A DNA stretch of 19,877 nucleotides from JBMOLK01 sp049325575 (GCA_049325575.1 JBMOLK010000053.1:1-19877); one strand, 5' to 3'. Counted from the stretch's first letter, positions 7,519 to 14,447 are shown. Notes: generated from the sequence alone by a model not told the origin. Translations and numbers: made by a program.

Positions 7519-7556
7519 TGACATGTGTCAACACTTCAATATGACATTTGTCATAT
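7519..7556 (-). promoter_or_regulatory. Tandem dyads upstream of the ABC/two-component operon (candidate regulator operator)
   Basis: Two inverted repeats share the core TGACA-N2-TGTCA. The first is TGACATGTGTCA (7519-7530). The second is ATATGACATTTGTCATAT (7539-7556), with perfect 8-bp arms around a 2-base centre. Their centres are 23 bp apart, about two helix turns. A 2-base spaced dyad suits NarL-type regulators, which bind 7-2-7 sites. A candidate -10 (TAGAATATAAAT on the minus strand, about 7483-7494) lies about 35 bases downstream of the nearer dyad; no good -35 was found, which fits an activator-dependent promoter. The assignment to the response regulator at 2483-3112 is inference. 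Confidence 0.5.
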
Positions 7557-7590
7557 AAATTAGCTGCGTTATGGATTAAAGGAAAGGCAT

Positions 7591-7624
7591 AAAAATAGGA
7601 AGATCCTACTTAAGTGATCTTCCT
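7591..7624 (-). terminator. Rho-independent terminator of the PFG-repeat gene
   Basis: On the minus strand, AGGAAGATC and GATCTTCCT form a perfect 9-bp stem around a 10-base loop, followed by ATTTTTATG. It lies about 37 bases after the stop of the gene at 7662-8123. It also separates that gene from the ABC operon downstream. Confidence 0.8.
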
Positions 7625-7661
7625 TTCTGATAGTTTTGGATAGGGCTTTATAGAAAAGGCT

Positions 7662-8123
7662 TTAATAGCATTGGAAGCTTGCAATATAGTCTAAATCTAT
7701 TCCGAAGTAAACCCATCTATATCCTGTCCAGCGCCATCCGGAAACAGAACGCCGCCCAACAAACACCAACCATGCCCAGAAGCTTTGTCCTGTCGTAAGC
7801 CATATATAAGTGAACCTGAAACGACAGCGCCTGATGGCTCCAGGGTCAACGGCGTAAACACCCACCTGGGCCTGCTGTGGGGTATAGGCTGGAGGAGGGC
7901 CTGATGGAGGGCCGAATTGTCCTCCCTGGGGTCCAAATGGTGCTCCAAATTGATCACCAAATGGAGGACCGAAAGGCGGGAATTGACTGCCAGGTTGACC
8001 AAAGGGTTGACCAAAGGGTTGACCAAAGGGCCCACCGAAAGGGACTCCAAAGGGTGGTGTGAATTGATTTTCCTCCTGCTCAAAGGGCTCATTTTGCCGG
8101 TTATAATCAAAGTCATTATACAT
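7662..8123 (-). CDS. Small Pro/Phe/Gly-repeat protein with aromatic C-terminal domain
   Basis: The 153-residue product has a low-complexity half (about 21-85) built from P-F-G-x-P and G-P-P-F-G units, including PFGQPFGQPFGQP and later QFGPP. A compact C-terminal half (about 95-153) is rich in Arg, Trp, Tyr and Phe: RFTYIWL, SFWAWLVFVG, GWRWTGYRWVYFGIDL and a final Cys. There is no signal peptide or membrane helix. A good ribosome binding site (AAGGAGTGA) precedes the ATG. Another frame over the same region is open, but it lacks a ribosome binding site and meaningful composition. Single-copy placement with its own terminator suggests an independent gene. Such proteins in clostridia are sometimes annotated as spore or surface proteins; I cannot assign a function. 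Confidence 0.8.
   Translation of the reverse strand: MYNDFDYNRQNEPFEQEENQFTPPFGVPFGGPFGQPFGQPFGQPGSQFPPFGPPFGDQFGAPFGPQGGQFGPPSGPPPAYTPQQAQVGVYAVDPGAIRRCRFRFTYIWLTTGQSFWAWLVFVGRRSVSGWRWTGYRWVYFGIDLDYIASFQCY
7994..8029 (-). repeat. Three tandem 12-bp repeats encoding P-F-G-Q
   Basis: The plus-strand unit gttgaccaaagg occurs at 7994-8005, 8006-8017 and 8018-8029 without gaps. In the gene it encodes repeated P-F-G-Q, so unit number can change by slippage without breaking the frame. Confidence 0.9.
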
Positions 8124-8213
8124 GTTAAATCACTCCTTGTTTATAGAGATTGAACAATAAAAGCGGATAAACAAGATAGGCAAGCTATTTGTATCAAATT
8201 AGCTTAAGCGAAC

Positions 8214-8281
8214 CATATGTTTATCTTTAGGGTTCGTTATCTCCAGGTATAGTACATCATATGTATCTAGAAAGGAAAAGT
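8214..8281 (-). promoter_or_regulatory. Two candidate sporulation-type promoters for the PFG-repeat gene
   Basis: In the 250-base divergent intergenic region, the minus strand contains AC-N16-CATATGAT (8281-8256) and AC-N16-CATATGGT (8237-8212). The -35 AC and -10 CATA elements have exactly 16 bases between them in both cases. This resembles the sigma-K pattern (AC, 16 bases, CATAnnnTA), though the distal TA is only partly matched. No sigma-A promoter was evident for this gene. These are short motifs in AT-rich DNA, so chance is possible. Confidence 0.3.
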
Positions 8282-8339
8282 TTCCATAATAACTTAACAA
8301 ATACTATTGATTTTCTGACGGGTTGTTTGGCAAATATAA

Positions 8340-8368
8340 TTGAATATTATGAAGTACAATGATATTAT
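8340..8368 (+). promoter_or_regulatory. Candidate sigma-A promoter of the aminotransferase/transketolase/RLP operon
   Basis: TTGAAT (8340-8345) and TATTAT (8363-8368) are separated by 17 bases. Transcription would begin near 8375, giving a leader of about 30 bases with the GGAGGG ribosome binding site at 8391-8396. No clear operator was seen beside it. Confidence 0.5.
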
Positions 8369-8405
8369 AAATTACATGTATTTGTGTTATGGAGGGTAAG
8401 AAGTC

Positions 8406-9587
8406 ATGAAATATGAAGCAATTAAAAATATGGTCTCGGATAAGGCAGCAAGCTTTACCGAATCTGTCATAAGAGAGATGACGCGCATGGCTTTGGAAAA
8501 CAAGGCAATAAACCTTGCCCAGGGCTTTCCCGATTTTCCTGCTCCTGAAATAATAAAGCAGGCTGCAGTAGAATCAATAAACCAGGACTATAATCAGTAT
8601 GCAATAACCTGGGGAGCAAAATCCCTGCGAGATGCTATCTCGCAAAAACTTAAATCAACATACGGTCTGGATATAGACCCGGAGAGGGAGATAACAGTTT
8701 GCTGCGGCTCTACAGAAGGAATGATTGCTTCATTGTTGGCAGTAGTAAACCCTGGTGATGAAGTAATAGTTTTTGAACCCTTCTATGAGAATTACGGGCC
8801 TGATGCAATACTTTGCGGCGCAGTTCCACGTTATGTGAAACTTTATCCGCCACACTTTAATTTTGACGAAGATGAGCTTAAAAAGGCGTTTACAGATAAA
8901 ACGAAAGCAATTATCATTAATACCCCCAACAATCCAACGGGTAAGGTTTTTACAAAAGAAGAGCTGGAGGTTATAGCAAAGTGCTGTATAGAACATGATG
9001 TGATAGCTATAACCGATGAGATATATGAGCATATTATATATGACGGCCTTAAGCATACTCCAATAGCTTCAATCGATGGAATGAGAGAAAGAACAATTAT
9101 GGTAAATGGTATTTCCAAAACCTTTAGTGTAACGGGCTGGCGCATAGGATATGTTGTTGCACCTGCCCAAATCACGGGAGCTGTAAGAAAGGTTCACGAT
9201 TTTCTCACTGTTGGTGCTGCAGCACCTTTGCAGGAAGCAGCAGCCAAGGTTATGAACAGCTGTGAGGACTACTATAAAACACTCAATGACTTTTATACAG
9301 TTAGAAGAGACTACTTTATCAAGACCCTGGAAGATGTAGGATTTAAATGCAACAGACCATCGGGAGCATACTATGTCATGGCTGATATTAGTAGATTTAA
9401 CTTTAAAAATGATGTAGAGTTTGCAAAATATCTTACAAAAGATATAGGTGTGGCTGTTGTGCCTGCCAGCAGTTTTTATAGAAGCAATGATTCAGACGGG
9501 TTACAAATGGTGAGATTTTGTTACTGTAAGAGGATGGAGACCCTTGAGGCAGCTGCAGACAGGCTTGGCAAATTGAAAAGTATATAA
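8406..9587 (+). CDS. PLP-dependent class I/II aminotransferase
   Basis: The 393-residue product is full length for fold-type I aminotransferases. It shows INLAQGFPDFPAP near the N-terminus (substrate-binding loop), YAITWGAKSLRDAI, the N-N-P-T-G motif in INTPNNPTGKVF, ITDEIYEHIIYDG (PLP-binding Asp and Tyr), the Schiff-base lysine in NGISKTFSVTGWRIGY and a C-terminal R-F-C-Y carboxylate-binding Arg. The sequence style is that of the kynurenine/glutamine-phenylpyruvate/methionine aminotransferase group, so aromatic amino acids, glutamine or methionine are likely donors. GGAGGG lies 9 bases before the ATG. It heads a compact operon and is 31 bases from the transketolase gene. In aerobic methionine salvage an aminotransferase acts last, but no other salvage enzyme besides the RLP is seen here. 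Confidence 0.92.
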   Translation: MKYEAIKNMVSDKAASFTESVIREMTRMALENKAINLAQGFPDFPAPEIIKQAAVESINQDYNQYAITWGAKSLRDAISQKLKSTYGLDIDPEREITVCCGSTEGMIASLLAVVNPGDEVIVFEPFYENYGPDAILCGAVPRYVKLYPPHFNFDEDELKKAFTDKTKAIIINTPNNPTGKVFTKEELEVIAKCCIEHDVIAITDEIYEHIIYDGLKHTPIASIDGMRERTIMVNGISKTFSVTGWRIGYVVAPAQITGAVRKVHDFLTVGAAAPLQEAAAKVMNSCEDYYKTLNDFYTVRRDYFIKTLEDVGFKCNRPSGAYYVMADISRFNFKNDVEFAKYLTKDIGVAVVPASSFYRSNDSDGLQMVRFCYCKRMETLEAAADRLGKLKSI

Positions 9588-9618
9588 ATTGGATACTAAA
9601 AGGAGATATAGGTAAGAT

Positions 9619-10563
9619 ATGAAAACAGATAATTTAAAAGACTATAACGGTTCATGGCAGGATGATGCAAGGCGTGTGGCAGCCGGTATAAGGCGGCGTG
9701 TATTGGAGCATACGATAAAAAATAATGGCGGATATTTGAGTCAGGCATGTTCATCAGCCGAAATTTTTGCAACTTTATATACCAGGGTTATGAAACTGGG
9801 GAAAGTCGAAAGACCTATGGTACCTGCACAGTTTACCGGTGTACCCGGGCCGGAAAACCCTCATTACTCTACGGGAGCATTATATAATGGTCCCAAATGT
9901 AGTGAATTTGACCGCTTCTTTCTATCACCTGCTCAATATGCACTTGTTCTCTATGCTGCACTTATTGAGACAGGCCGTATGGCAGAAAATGGTCTGGACC
10001 ATTTCAATAAGGATGGCAGTATAGTTGAAATGATAGGTGCAGAGCACTCTCCGGGAATGGAAGTGATGACCGGTTCCCTGGGTCAGGGTATAAGCCAGGC
10101 GGCTGGTATTGCCATGGCACGCAAGCTCAAGGGTGAAACCGGTAGGATTGTTTTATTCCTGTCGGATGGTGAATGCCAGTCCGGACAGTTCTGGGAGGCA
10201 GTCCAGGAAATGTCCTTTCACAAGCTGGATAATATGATTGCATATGTAGATGTAAACGGGTATCAATGTGACGGAAAAATGACAAATGTTATGAATATAG
10301 AGCCCTTTGATAAGAGGTTGGAGTCTTTTGGTGCCAGAGTTTTCAGGATTGACGGACATGATATCGATACCCTGGCTGCACTTGGGAATCTTAAGCCTGA
10401 TGGAAGACCGACCTTTATACTGTGCGATACAAATGCTTGTGCTGGAATCCGAATTCTTGAAAAAAGAGTTCCAAAGCTCCATTATGTAAGGTTTGGCAGT
10501 GAAGATGAGAAAGAACAGTATAAATCGGTTTTAAGTGAAATGGATTTGAAGGAGGGCATTTAG
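9619..10563 (+). CDS. Split transketolase-like protein, N-terminal (diphosphate/metal-binding) subunit
   Basis: The 314-residue product corresponds to the first half of transketolase. The TPP/metal motif is SDGECQSGQFWEA (from 182, Ser in place of the usual first Gly of GDG) with the metal-ligand Asn213 in YVDVNGYQ. The cofactor-contacting segment is EHSPGMEVMTGSLGQGIS (142-159). The usual G-G-H near residue 37 is G-G-Y (NNGGYLSQACSSAEI), so one substrate-site His is missing. An insertion-like loop PAQFTGVPGPENPHYSTGALYNGPK (69-93) is uncommon in housekeeping transketolase. An AAGGAG site lies about 13 bases upstream of the ATG. It needs the protein encoded 3 bases downstream to make a complete enzyme. 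It should move or release a two-carbon ketol unit; the substrate is unknown. Confidence 0.9.
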   Translation: MKTDNLKDYNGSWQDDARRVAAGIRRRVLEHTIKNNGGYLSQACSSAEIFATLYTRVMKLGKVERPMVPAQFTGVPGPENPHYSTGALYNGPKCSEFDRFFLSPAQYALVLYAALIETGRMAENGLDHFNKDGSIVEMIGAEHSPGMEVMTGSLGQGISQAAGIAMARKLKGETGRIVLFLSDGECQSGQFWEAVQEMSFHKLDNMIAYVDVNGYQCDGKMTNVMNIEPFDKRLESFGARVFRIDGHDIDTLAALGNLKPDGRPTFILCDTNACAGIRILEKRVPKLHYVRFGSEDEKEQYKSVLSEMDLKEGI

Positions 10564-10566
10564 CAT

Positions 10567-11574
10567 ATGGAGATACTAACCAGGGTACATGCAAGGAATC
10601 TTGTGGATTGGGCTAAGGACAAGCCAAATGTTCTAGTTTTATCGGCAGATCTTACAAGTTCAACGGAGATAGATTTATTCAGGGATACTTATCCAGAGCG
10701 CTTTTTATCAATGGGTATTGCAGAGCAGAATATGCTTAGCTTCGCCGGCGGGCTTGCCCGTGAAGGGTTTTTACCTTTTGTTCATACATTTGCAGTGTTT
10801 ATATATAGAAGGGCCTATGACCAGATCGCCATGTCTGTGTCCTATCCGAACCTTCCGGTTAAGATGTTTGGCTTTTTGCCCGGTATCACAACACCAGGTG
10901 GAGCAACACATCAGGCAATAGAGGATATTTCAGTTATGCGCTCTCTTCCCAACATGACAATACTTGAGTGTGGAGATGCGACGGATGTAGAATCAGTGCT
11001 TGATGTTGCCAGTGAAGTAAATGGTCCAGTATATGTAAGAATGCTCCGGGGTGAAATTCCAAGACTGTTTGATGCTACAGACCGTATGCGTCTTGGAAAG
11101 ATACGTACCATAACCCAGGGTAAGGATATTGTTCTACTTACCAGCGGTATATGTACCGAAGAGGCAATGAGGGCGGTTAAGGCCCTTGATAAACACGGTG
11201 TATCGGTTCAACACATGCATGTGACTACCCTTAAGCCCTTTAACGATGATTCAGTTCTAGATGCAATAGCTCAGTCAAAGTATGGCGTCATAACCATGGA
11301 GAACCATTCAGTTATAGGAGGGCTTGGAACCATTGTTGCTGAAAAGATGGCAGAGGCAGGGCTGGGTAAAAAGCTTATAAGGATTGGACTAAATGATACC
11401 TATGTACATGGAGCAAGCAAGCATTACCTGATGAGGGAATATGGCATTGATGCCATGGCCCTTATAAAGAGGATAGAGGGTGTAATAGATGATAGGTTCC
11501 ATATTAAGGAAGATGAGTTATCCAAGATTTATATAACTCCGGTTCACAGTGATGCAAAGCCGGAGGCACTTTAA
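10567..11574 (+). CDS. Split transketolase-like protein, C-terminal (pyrimidine-binding) subunit
   Basis: The 335-residue product covers the Pyr and C-terminal domains of transketolase. The catalytic Glu that activates thiamine diphosphate is E53 in MGIAEQNM. The family pattern continues with GFLPFVHTFAVFIYRRAYDQI, GATHQAIEDISVMRSLPNM and GPVYVRMLRGE. The C-terminal domain has ENHSVIGGLG and a terminal H-G-A-S-K-H-Y-L. A GGAGGG ribosome binding site precedes the ATG, which starts 3 bases after the stop of the N-terminal subunit, so the two are co-translated. Split transketolases occur in many anaerobes as housekeeping enzymes and also in D-apiose catabolism (apulose-4-phosphate transketolase). 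The context next to an RLP favours a specialised role. Confidence 0.92.
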   Translation: MEILTRVHARNLVDWAKDKPNVLVLSADLTSSTEIDLFRDTYPERFLSMGIAEQNMLSFAGGLAREGFLPFVHTFAVFIYRRAYDQIAMSVSYPNLPVKMFGFLPGITTPGGATHQAIEDISVMRSLPNMTILECGDATDVESVLDVASEVNGPVYVRMLRGEIPRLFDATDRMRLGKIRTITQGKDIVLLTSGICTEEAMRAVKALDKHGVSVQHMHVTTLKPFNDDSVLDAIAQSKYGVITMENHSVIGGLGTIVAEKMAEAGLGKKLIRIGLNDTYVHGASKHYLMREYGIDAMALIKRIEGVIDDRFHIKEDELSKIYITPVHSDAKPEAL

Positions 11575-11601
11575 AGCTTGTATGGTACAGGAGGCAAAGA
11601 G

Positions 11602-12765
11602 ATGTTTTTTTCAGATAGTATAAGTTATAAGCTGTCAGGCGAAAGGTTTTCTGTTGTATATAAGGTGTTTGGTGATGAGAAGGAGGCATACTTAAGGGCA
11701 AAGGACATTTGTTTCGAACAGACAGTGGAGTTTCCGGATGAGTTTGTGCCGGAGGGTGTGATCCGTAATCATATTGTAGGCAGTATTGAATCATTTGAAA
11801 AGTATGATTCCAAGAGCTTTAGGGCAGTTATCAGCTATGCTGTAGAGACAGCATCAGGGGAGCTTACCCAGCTTCTTAATGTTGTTTTCGGAAATTCAAG
11901 CATAAAGCCTGGAATCCGTGTTGAAAAGCTTGAACTGCCAGAATCCCTTCTTAAAAAATTTAAGGGCCCCCGATTTGGCAGGGAAGGTATTAGAAAACTC
12001 CTTAAGGTAGATAAACGCCCTTTGTTATTTACAGCCCTAAAGCCAATGGGATTATCATCTGCTGACCTGGCAGAGCTGGCATATAAGTTTGCCCTTGGAG
12101 GTATAGATATAATCAAGGATGATCACGGATTATCGGACCAATGTTTTTCACCCTTTGAAGAAAGGGTACAGCTTTGTGTTGAGGCTGTCAACAAGGCAAA
12201 CAGGGAAACAGGACAAAACTCCATCTATGTGCCTAATATTACTGCCCCTGCAAGTGAGGTTATTGTTAGGGCAAGGAAGGCAAAAGAATTGGGTGCAGGT
12301 GGACTTCTAGTTTCTCCAGGTTTAACCGGGTTTGATGTAATGAGGGAAGCTGCAGAAGATGACAGTATAGCTCTGCCTTTATTCAGTCACCCTGCTTTCC
12401 TGGGTACATATGTGATGAGTGATATCGGTATATCTCATCATGCATTATTTGGCCAGATAATGAGGATTTCAGGTGCTGACGGTACAATCTATCCGAATTT
12501 TGGAGGCCGCTTCTCCTTTAGCAGGGAGGAGTGTGAAAGTATTGCAGAGGGAGCAAGTGCTCCAATGGGTGATCTGAAACCGGTGTTCCCTTGTCCTGCA
12601 GGTGGGATGAGCCTTGACAGCATACCGGAGTCACTTAAGGTGTATGGCAGCGATGTAATATTTTTAGTAGGGGGCGGACTTTTCAAGCATGGCCCTGACC
12701 TGGTGGCAAACAGCCGTTATTTCCGTGAACTGGTAGAGAAGCTTAGTCAAAATTCTACCCCATGA
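11602..12765 (+). CDS. RuBisCO-like protein (form IV RLP), non-carboxylating
   Basis: The product is 387 residues from the ATG at 11602, chosen because AGGAGG lies 7 bases upstream; an upstream TTG in frame at 11578 has no such site. The N-terminal domain contains EQTVEFP (Glu39) and LLNVVFGN (Asn93), matching RuBisCO E60 and N123. The barrel keeps Lys147 in ALKPMGLS (K175) and the carbamate lysine 172 in GGIDIIKDDHG, with Asp174 but His175 replacing the metal ligand Glu. The site equivalent to H294-R295 is His-Pro (SHPAF), H327 is lost, K334 aligns with Arg and S379 with Ala; G-G-M and G-G-G-L-F phosphate-binding turns remain. It is therefore an enolising isomerase, decarboxylase or similar enzyme on a sugar phosphate. 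KDDHGL-type RLPs include, as far as I recall, proteins of oxo-isoapionate metabolism; the substrate here is unproven. It follows the split transketolase by 27 bases. Confidence 0.9.
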   Translation: MFFSDSISYKLSGERFSVVYKVFGDEKEAYLRAKDICFEQTVEFPDEFVPEGVIRNHIVGSIESFEKYDSKSFRAVISYAVETASGELTQLLNVVFGNSSIKPGIRVEKLELPESLLKKFKGPRFGREGIRKLLKVDKRPLLFTALKPMGLSSADLAELAYKFALGGIDIIKDDHGLSDQCFSPFEERVQLCVEAVNKANRETGQNSIYVPNITAPASEVIVRARKAKELGAGGLLVSPGLTGFDVMREAAEDDSIALPLFSHPAFLGTYVMSDIGISHHALFGQIMRISGADGTIYPNFGGRFSFSREECESIAEGASAPMGDLKPVFPCPAGGMSLDSIPESLKVYGSDVIFLVGGGLFKHGPDLVANSRYFRELVEKLSQNSTP

Positions 12766-12769
12766 AAAA

Positions 12770-12795
12770 ATTGCGGTTATACGCAATAATATAAT
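12770..12795 (+). other. Short hairpin and -10-like element between RLP and cellulase genes
   Basis: ATTGCG (12770-12775) and CGCAAT (12782-12787) form a 6-bp stem with a 6-base loop just after the RLP stop. It is preceded by A residues but not followed by a T run, so it is a weak terminator candidate at most. TATAAT (12790-12795) follows without a recognisable -35. Whether the cellulase is co-transcribed with the RLP operon cannot be decided from this. Confidence 0.3.
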
Positions 12796-12826
12796 TGCCT
12801 ACATGTTTTAAAAGGGGGAATCAAAA

Positions 12827-14395
12827 TTGAGAAGAGTGAGAAAGATTATTGCACTGATACTGGTAGTATCAATTATGGCTGTATGTGCCATGCCTGCATC
12901 TATCCCTTTGGCGGCAGAGAATTATGATTATTCGGCTGCCCTAAAGAACTCCATCCTGTTTTATGACGCCAATAAATGCGGAAAAGATGTGGACAAGGAT
13001 AATTATTTCAGCTGGAGAAAAGCATGCCATACTACCGATGGAAGCGATGTTGGGGTGGATCTCACAGGAGGTTTCCATGACGCAGGTGACCATGTAAAAT
13101 TTGGCTTGGCACAGGCTTATACTGCGTCAGTGCTGGGTTGGTCACTTTACGAGTTCAGGGATGTTCTGGATGCTACCGGAAATACTCAAAAGCTGCTTTC
13201 TACACTAAAGTATTTTACAGACTATTTCTTAAAATCACATCCAGATCCTAACACTTTCTACTACCAGGTAGGGGATGGCATTTTGGATCACGCGTATTGG
13301 GGCTCTCCTGAAACACAAACGGGTGCAAGACCTACAGTATGTGTGGCAAATCCGTCAAAACCTGCATCGGATATCTTGGGCAATACTTCAGGTGCCTTAA
13401 CACTGATGTACATAAACTATAAAGATATTGACCCGGCATATGCAGACCGGTGTCTTAAGGCAGCCAAGGAATTATATACTTTAGGAAAGACCTACAAGGG
13501 TAAAGGGGATGGGCAGCACTTCTACCAGTCAAGTTCATATTATGATGATCTGGCATGGGCTGCCTTATGGTTATATGTTGTAGAAGGTAATCAAGCCTAC
13601 CTTGAGGAAATAAAAGAGTACTACAATTATAAGACAATGTATAATGAAGACCCATATGCCAAGGGATGGACAGTATGCTGGGATGACATGTATCTGGCTG
13701 TTTCCCTAAAGCTCACTGAAATTACAGGAGATCCAAAATTTAAAGCTGCTGTAGAATATAATTTTAATCAGTGGAAAACCAATGTAGATACCACTCCGGG
13801 CGGACTTAAGGTTCTTCACTACTGGGGTGCTCTAAGATATGCAGCAGCCCAATCCATGATATCCCTGCTTTATTACAGGCAAACAAAGGATGAATCATTA
13901 AAGACTTTTGCAAAATCACAGATAGACTATATCCTGGGAAGCAACCCGCTTAATATGTCCTATATGATCGGTTTCGGCTCCAAGTGGCCGCAGCATTATC
14001 ACCACAGGGCTGCTCATCCTGACCAGGGTGGAAATCCTACATACGTGCTGACTGGTGCACTTGTAGGCGGACCAAATACTACGGACCAATACAAGGACAA
14101 TATTCACGAGTACCAGTATACTGAAGTTGCAATCGACTATAATGCCGGTCTGGTTGGTGCCCTGGCAGGAATGATAAAACACTTCGGGGATGTCCAAACA
14201 TACAAGCTTTGCGACATAAATGGCGATGGAGCAATAAATTCAACAGACCTGACACTTCTAAAAAGAGATATATTGGGTATAGCCAAATTAAGTAATACGG
14301 CTCCGGCAGACATTAATAAAGACGGATTGATAAACTCTACTGACTATACGCTTCTTAAAAGAGTAGTACTTAAAATTATTCCAGCGCCGGTATAA
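12827..14395 (+). CDS. Cellulosomal GH9 endoglucanase with type I dockerin (Cel9M-like layout)
   Basis: The 522-residue product starts at a TTG with an AAAGGGGGA ribosome binding site 6 bases upstream. A signal peptide (about 1-30, basic start, hydrophobic core, PLAA) is followed directly by a GH9 catalytic domain (about 32-455). It includes GGFHDAGDHVKFG with catalytic-base Asp residues D85 and D88, the HHRAAHPDQGG segment, and YTEVAIDYNAGLVGAL with acid Glu433. There is no CBM3c or Ig-like module, as in C. cellulolyticum Cel9M. The dockerin (462-522) has two Ca-binding repeats, CDINGDGAINSTDLTLLKRD and DINKDGLINSTDYTLLKR, both with Ser-Thr at positions 10-11 and Lys-Arg later. It would cleave beta-1,4-glucan on a scaffoldin outside the cell. 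A terminator follows 18 bases after the stop. Confidence 0.96.
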   Translation: MRRVRKIIALILVVSIMAVCAMPASIPLAAENYDYSAALKNSILFYDANKCGKDVDKDNYFSWRKACHTTDGSDVGVDLTGGFHDAGDHVKFGLAQAYTASVLGWSLYEFRDVLDATGNTQKLLSTLKYFTDYFLKSHPDPNTFYYQVGDGILDHAYWGSPETQTGARPTVCVANPSKPASDILGNTSGALTLMYINYKDIDPAYADRCLKAAKELYTLGKTYKGKGDGQHFYQSSSYYDDLAWAALWLYVVEGNQAYLEEIKEYYNYKTMYNEDPYAKGWTVCWDDMYLAVSLKLTEITGDPKFKAAVEYNFNQWKTNVDTTPGGLKVLHYWGALRYAAAQSMISLLYYRQTKDESLKTFAKSQIDYILGSNPLNMSYMIGFGSKWPQHYHHRAAHPDQGGNPTYVLTGALVGGPNTTDQYKDNIHEYQYTEVAIDYNAGLVGALAGMIKHFGDVQTYKLCDINGDGAINSTDLTLLKRDILGIAKLSNTAPADINKDGLINSTDYTLLKRVVLKIIPAPV

Positions 14396-14413
14396 GGTAA
14401 ATAAAGGCCAAAT

Positions 14414-14447
14414 AAAAAACGTCGGTACAGCCGGCGTTTTTTATTTT
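14414..14447 (+). terminator. Rho-independent terminator after the GH9 gene
   Basis: AACGTCGG and CCGGCGTT pair (one G-U) around the loop TACAG, followed by TTTTTTATTTT; an A run precedes the stem. It ends the cellulase transcript and insulates the next promoter. Confidence 0.88.

Noticed and set aside
7994..8029. Short direct repeats as a CRISPR or regulatory iteron
   Set aside because: The 12-bp units have no spacers and are in frame, encoding P-F-G-Q.
7697..8116. Alternative 139-residue frame over the PFG-repeat gene, and plus-strand frames there
   Set aside because: They arise from the repeat-rich DNA. None has a ribosome binding site or plausible composition; the PFG frame does.
8730..9175. 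Antisense ORFs within the aminotransferase gene
   Set aside because: They overlap a strongly supported aminotransferase on the opposite strand and show no family features.
11578..11601. Upstream TTG start for the RLP at 11578
   Set aside because: It lies 4 bases after the transketolase stop with no ribosome binding site, and the AGGAGG for the ATG at 11602 would be inside the coding region.
11602..12765. True RuBisCO and carbon fixation
   Set aside because: Equivalents of K177, R295, H327 and S379 are absent and K334 aligns with Arg; no phosphoribulokinase or other Calvin-cycle gene is nearby.
8406..12765. Standard methionine salvage operon (mtnW plus mtnE)
   Set aside because: No MtnA, MtnB, MtnX or MtnD gene is present, a transketolase is not part of that route, and the dioxygenase step needs oxygen. 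It is not excluded that remaining genes lie elsewhere.
12770..12787. Hairpin after the RLP gene as a terminator
   Set aside because: The stem is only 6 bp and lacks a downstream T run; it was kept only as a low-confidence structure.
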